Source of the DNA: an uncultured Roseiflexaceae bacterium
Lineage (GTDB): Bacteria; Chloroflexota; Chloroflexia; Chloroflexales; Roseiflexaceae
DNA length: 64,000 nucleotides
Assembly: GCA_937974195.1 (NCBI GenBank)
Contig: CALJIC010000288.1
Location: 1-64,000 of the forward strand
Direction of reading: 5' to 3'
Shown here piece after piece: positions 62,169-64,000 of the stretch. Under the pieces are notes generated by a model that had not been told where the DNA came from, searched no databases, and saw nothing but the letters and a program-made list of their open reading frames with translations. Both the position numbers and the translations under genes were made by a program. The first letter of the stretch is position 1; each line of letters opens with the position of its first letter.

Positions 62169-63683
62169 ATGGCGGACGCGCCGCTCAAGATCCTGCTCAT
62201 GGCCGCCGAGATGGTGCCGTTCGCCAAGACCGGCGGGCTCGCCGATGTGATGGGCGCGCTGCCGAAGGCGCTGCGCGCGCTCGGGCACGACGTGCGGGTG
62301 GCCCTGCCCCGCTACAGCCGCATCGACGGCGAGCGCTTCAGGCTGACGCGCGTCGGCGAGCCCTTCCCCGTGCCGATGGACGATGAGACCGTCGAGGCCG
62401 CGCTGCTCGAGACGCACGTGAGCGCCCCCGGCGGCGACTTCCCCGTCTACATGGTGGATAACGCGCACTACTTCGCGCGCGAGGGCATCTACATGTACGA
62501 CGACGACGCCGACCGCTTCATCTTCTTCTGCCGGGCGGCGCTCGAGGGGATCCGGCGGCTCGGCTGGGCGCCAGACGTGATCCACTGCCACGACTGGCAC
62601 ACCGCGATCGTACCGAACTGGCTCAAGACCATCTACCGCAGCGACCCGTTCTTCGCCGACACCGCCTGCGTCTACACCATCCACAACCTGGCCTACCAGG
62701 GGATCTTCGGCTACCGGGTGCTCGAGATCGCCGGAGTGGACGAGTACGGCTTCATCGCCCACCCGGACCTGCCGCACCTCAACGATGTGGTGGACTTCAT
62801 GGGGCGCGGGATCTACTACGCGGACATCGTCAACACGGTGAGCGAGACCTACGCCGAGGAGATCCTGACGCCGGAGTACGGCGAGGGGCTCGACCCGATC
62901 CTGCGCGACCGGCGCGACCGGCTGTACGGCGTGCTCAACGGGATCGACACCGAGCTGAACAACCCGGCCACCGACCCGTACATCGCCGCGCACTACGACG
63001 CGACCAATCTGGACGGCAAGGCGATCTGCAAGGCGGACCTGCAGCGCGAGGCCGGCCTGCCGCAGAGCCGGACCACGCCGATCATCAGCGCCATCTCGCG
63101 CCTGGCCGACCAGAAGGGCTTCGACCTGATCGACCTGATCATCGAGCCGCTGCTGCGCAACCACGATGTGCAGATCGTGATCCTCGGCACCGGCGACCAG
63201 CGCTACCACGACCGGCTGCGGGAGGTGCAGGCGCGCTTCCCCCAGCAGCTGGCGGTGTTCCTGACCTTCAACGCCGCCCAGGCGCAGAAGATCTACGCCG
63301 GCTCCGACATGTTCCTGATGCCCTCGCGCTCCGAGCCGTGCGGGCTGGGGCAGATGATCGCGCTGCGCTACGGCACGATCCCGATCGTCCGCACCACCGG
63401 CGGCCTGGCCGACACGGTGCGCGACTACGACCCGACCACGGGCGAGGGCAACGGGTTCACCTTCAGCAGCTACGACTCGATGGCGCTGTACGCGGCGATC
63501 ATCCGCGCGCTCGAGACCTACCGCCACCGGAACATCTGGCAGCAGCTGATGCTGCGCGGCATGGCCGCCGATCACTCCTGGGCGGCCTCGGCGCGCAAGT
63601 ACGTCAACCTCTACCGCCGGGCGCAGCTCGTGCGCGGCGGCGCTTCGATCGACAGCCCAGCCTACCCCGGCCACCCGCGCTGA
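62169..63683 (+). CDS. glgA: Glycogen synthase
   Basis: 504 aa, GT5 type. KTGGLADVMGALPKAL is the ADP-glucose loop; DVIHCHDWHTAIVPNWLK and the C-terminal MPSRSEPCGLGQMIALRYG and TTGGLADTV are conserved. It elongates alpha-1,4-glucan from ADP-glucose. No other glg gene is in the window. Confidence 0.96.
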   Translation: MADAPLKILLMAAEMVPFAKTGGLADVMGALPKALRALGHDVRVALPRYSRIDGERFRLTRVGEPFPVPMDDETVEAALLETHVSAPGGDFPVYMVDNAHYFAREGIYMYDDDADRFIFFCRAALEGIRRLGWAPDVIHCHDWHTAIVPNWLKTIYRSDPFFADTACVYTIHNLAYQGIFGYRVLEIAGVDEYGFIAHPDLPHLNDVVDFMGRGIYYADIVNTVSETYAEEILTPEYGEGLDPILRDRRDRLYGVLNGIDTELNNPATDPYIAAHYDATNLDGKAICKADLQREAGLPQSRTTPIISAISRLADQKGFDLIDLIIEPLLRNHDVQIVILGTGDQRYHDRLREVQARFPQQLAVFLTFNAAQAQKIYAGSDMFLMPSRSEPCGLGQMIALRYGTIPIVRTTGGLADTVRDYDPTTGEGNGFTFSSYDSMALYAAIIRALETYRHRNIWQQLMLRGMAADHSWAASARKYVNLYRRAQLVRGGASIDSPAYPGHPR

Positions 63684-63704
63684 GGCGAAGCCCGCGCCCT
63701 TCGC

Positions 63705-64000
63705 TCAGATTCCGCCGACGTACCTGCCGGGGTTGAGGATTCCGGCCGGGTCCCACGCGGCCTTGAGGCGCCGCATGAGCTCGATCGTCTCGGGCGGCGG
63801 TCCCCACAGGTCCAGCTGGGCGCGCAGCTCGGGCGGCGCAGCCTCGACGACGGCGTACCCCTGCAGGCCGGCCAGCTTCTGGCGCAGCGCGGCGAGGGCG
63901 CCGGCCAGCCCTTCGCCATGAGCGGGCCAGCGGGCGTAGGCGAGGCCCACCCCCGGGTACAGCAGCGTGTGTGAGGCGGGCGGCGCGTGGCGCTCCAGCG
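63705..64000 (-). CDS. FAD-linked oxidase, C-terminal fragment (window edge)
   Basis: Partial gene: the last roughly 98 residues are in the window and the frame is open to base 64000. The C-terminus LKAAWDPAGILNPGRYVGGI is the classical end of GlcD/GlcE-type FAD-binding oxidases (VAO family). The partner and substrate cannot be judged. It converges with glgA. Confidence 0.75.
   Translation of the reverse strand, partial: LERHAPPASHTLLYPGVGLAYARWPAHGEGLAGALAALRQKLAGLQGYAVVEAAPPELRAQLDLWGPPPETIELMRRLKAAWDPAGILNPGRYVGGI

Overview
The window is about 64 kb of very GC-rich DNA (roughly 70% G+C) from a bacterial chromosome. I infer a member of the Chloroflexota, probably class Chloroflexia. The reasons are lipoproteins and secreted proteins with long Pro/Thr/Ala/Glu linkers, a GerMN protein with a Cys-rich N-terminus, M23 peptidases with a His-Ala-Pro-Ala signature, a zinc-ribbon FmdB protein, GGTGAC nonamer repeats, and a complete absence of outer-membrane assembly genes. 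This is inference from style and content, not a database match. I see no rRNA, tRNA, CRISPR array, insertion sequence or phage block. Nearly all the DNA is coding.

Layout. 0.25-6.3 kb: a DNA-binding/peptidoglycan peptidase fusion, a FabG-type reductase, an orphan OmpR-type response regulator, several small unknowns and a large secreted protein. 6.9-17.6 kb: an HtrA-type protease, a GalT-like protein, a lipoprotein serine hydrolase, a DUF4139 protein, an HD nucleotidase, a large hybrid histidine kinase and an eIF-2B-like protein. 17.7-20.0 kb: a three-gene cell-wall-hydrolase operon behind a consensus promoter carrying an SOS-type palindrome. 20-27 kb: a GH5-like secreted protein, the E1 alpha/E1 beta/E2 genes of a 2-oxoacid dehydrogenase, and an MFS transporter. 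27-35.5 kb: a LiaF-like protein, a YcaQ/AlkX-like DNA glycosylase (also behind an SOS-type box), fmdB, cysE-cysS, prmA, rsmE and a C-terminal processing protease. 35.7-42.5 kb: a CUT1-type sugar ABC importer without its ATPase, a GT39-like membrane protein and a CrtI-type desaturase.

42.7-43.1 kb holds no convincing protein gene. It has a strong promoter followed by about 370 nt whose two ends pair in a roughly 19-bp helix. I read it as a structured non-coding RNA of a family I do not recognise. 43.2-51.7 kb is one long minus-strand block: phosphoesterase, aminotransferase and ureohydrolase, rsmD, coaD, a coiled-coil protein, DUF177, rpmF, fabH, fabD and a fabG paralogue that has lost its catalytic Ser and Lys. 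51.8-53.4 kb is a GerMN protein on the plus strand. 53.4-61.2 kb is the classic rpsB-tsf-pyrH-frr-uppS-cdsA-rseP cluster (minus strand), followed downstream by four small genes. Two of these are separate, membrane-anchored halves of a Cas4-like nuclease. The window closes with an adenylate-kinase-family gene, glgA and the 3' end of a FAD-linked oxidase.

Regulation visible in the DNA: many promoters fit TTGNNN-N16/17-TANNNT. Two GAAC-N4-GTTC palindromes sit inside promoter regions. A TGTGA-N4-TCACA palindrome sits in the sugar-transporter promoter. Two-tier perfect hairpins are common between genes of the same operon. Two composite GGTGAC/GTCACC repeat elements lie at gene 3' ends and supply the stop codons of htrA-like, galT-like and fabH genes.
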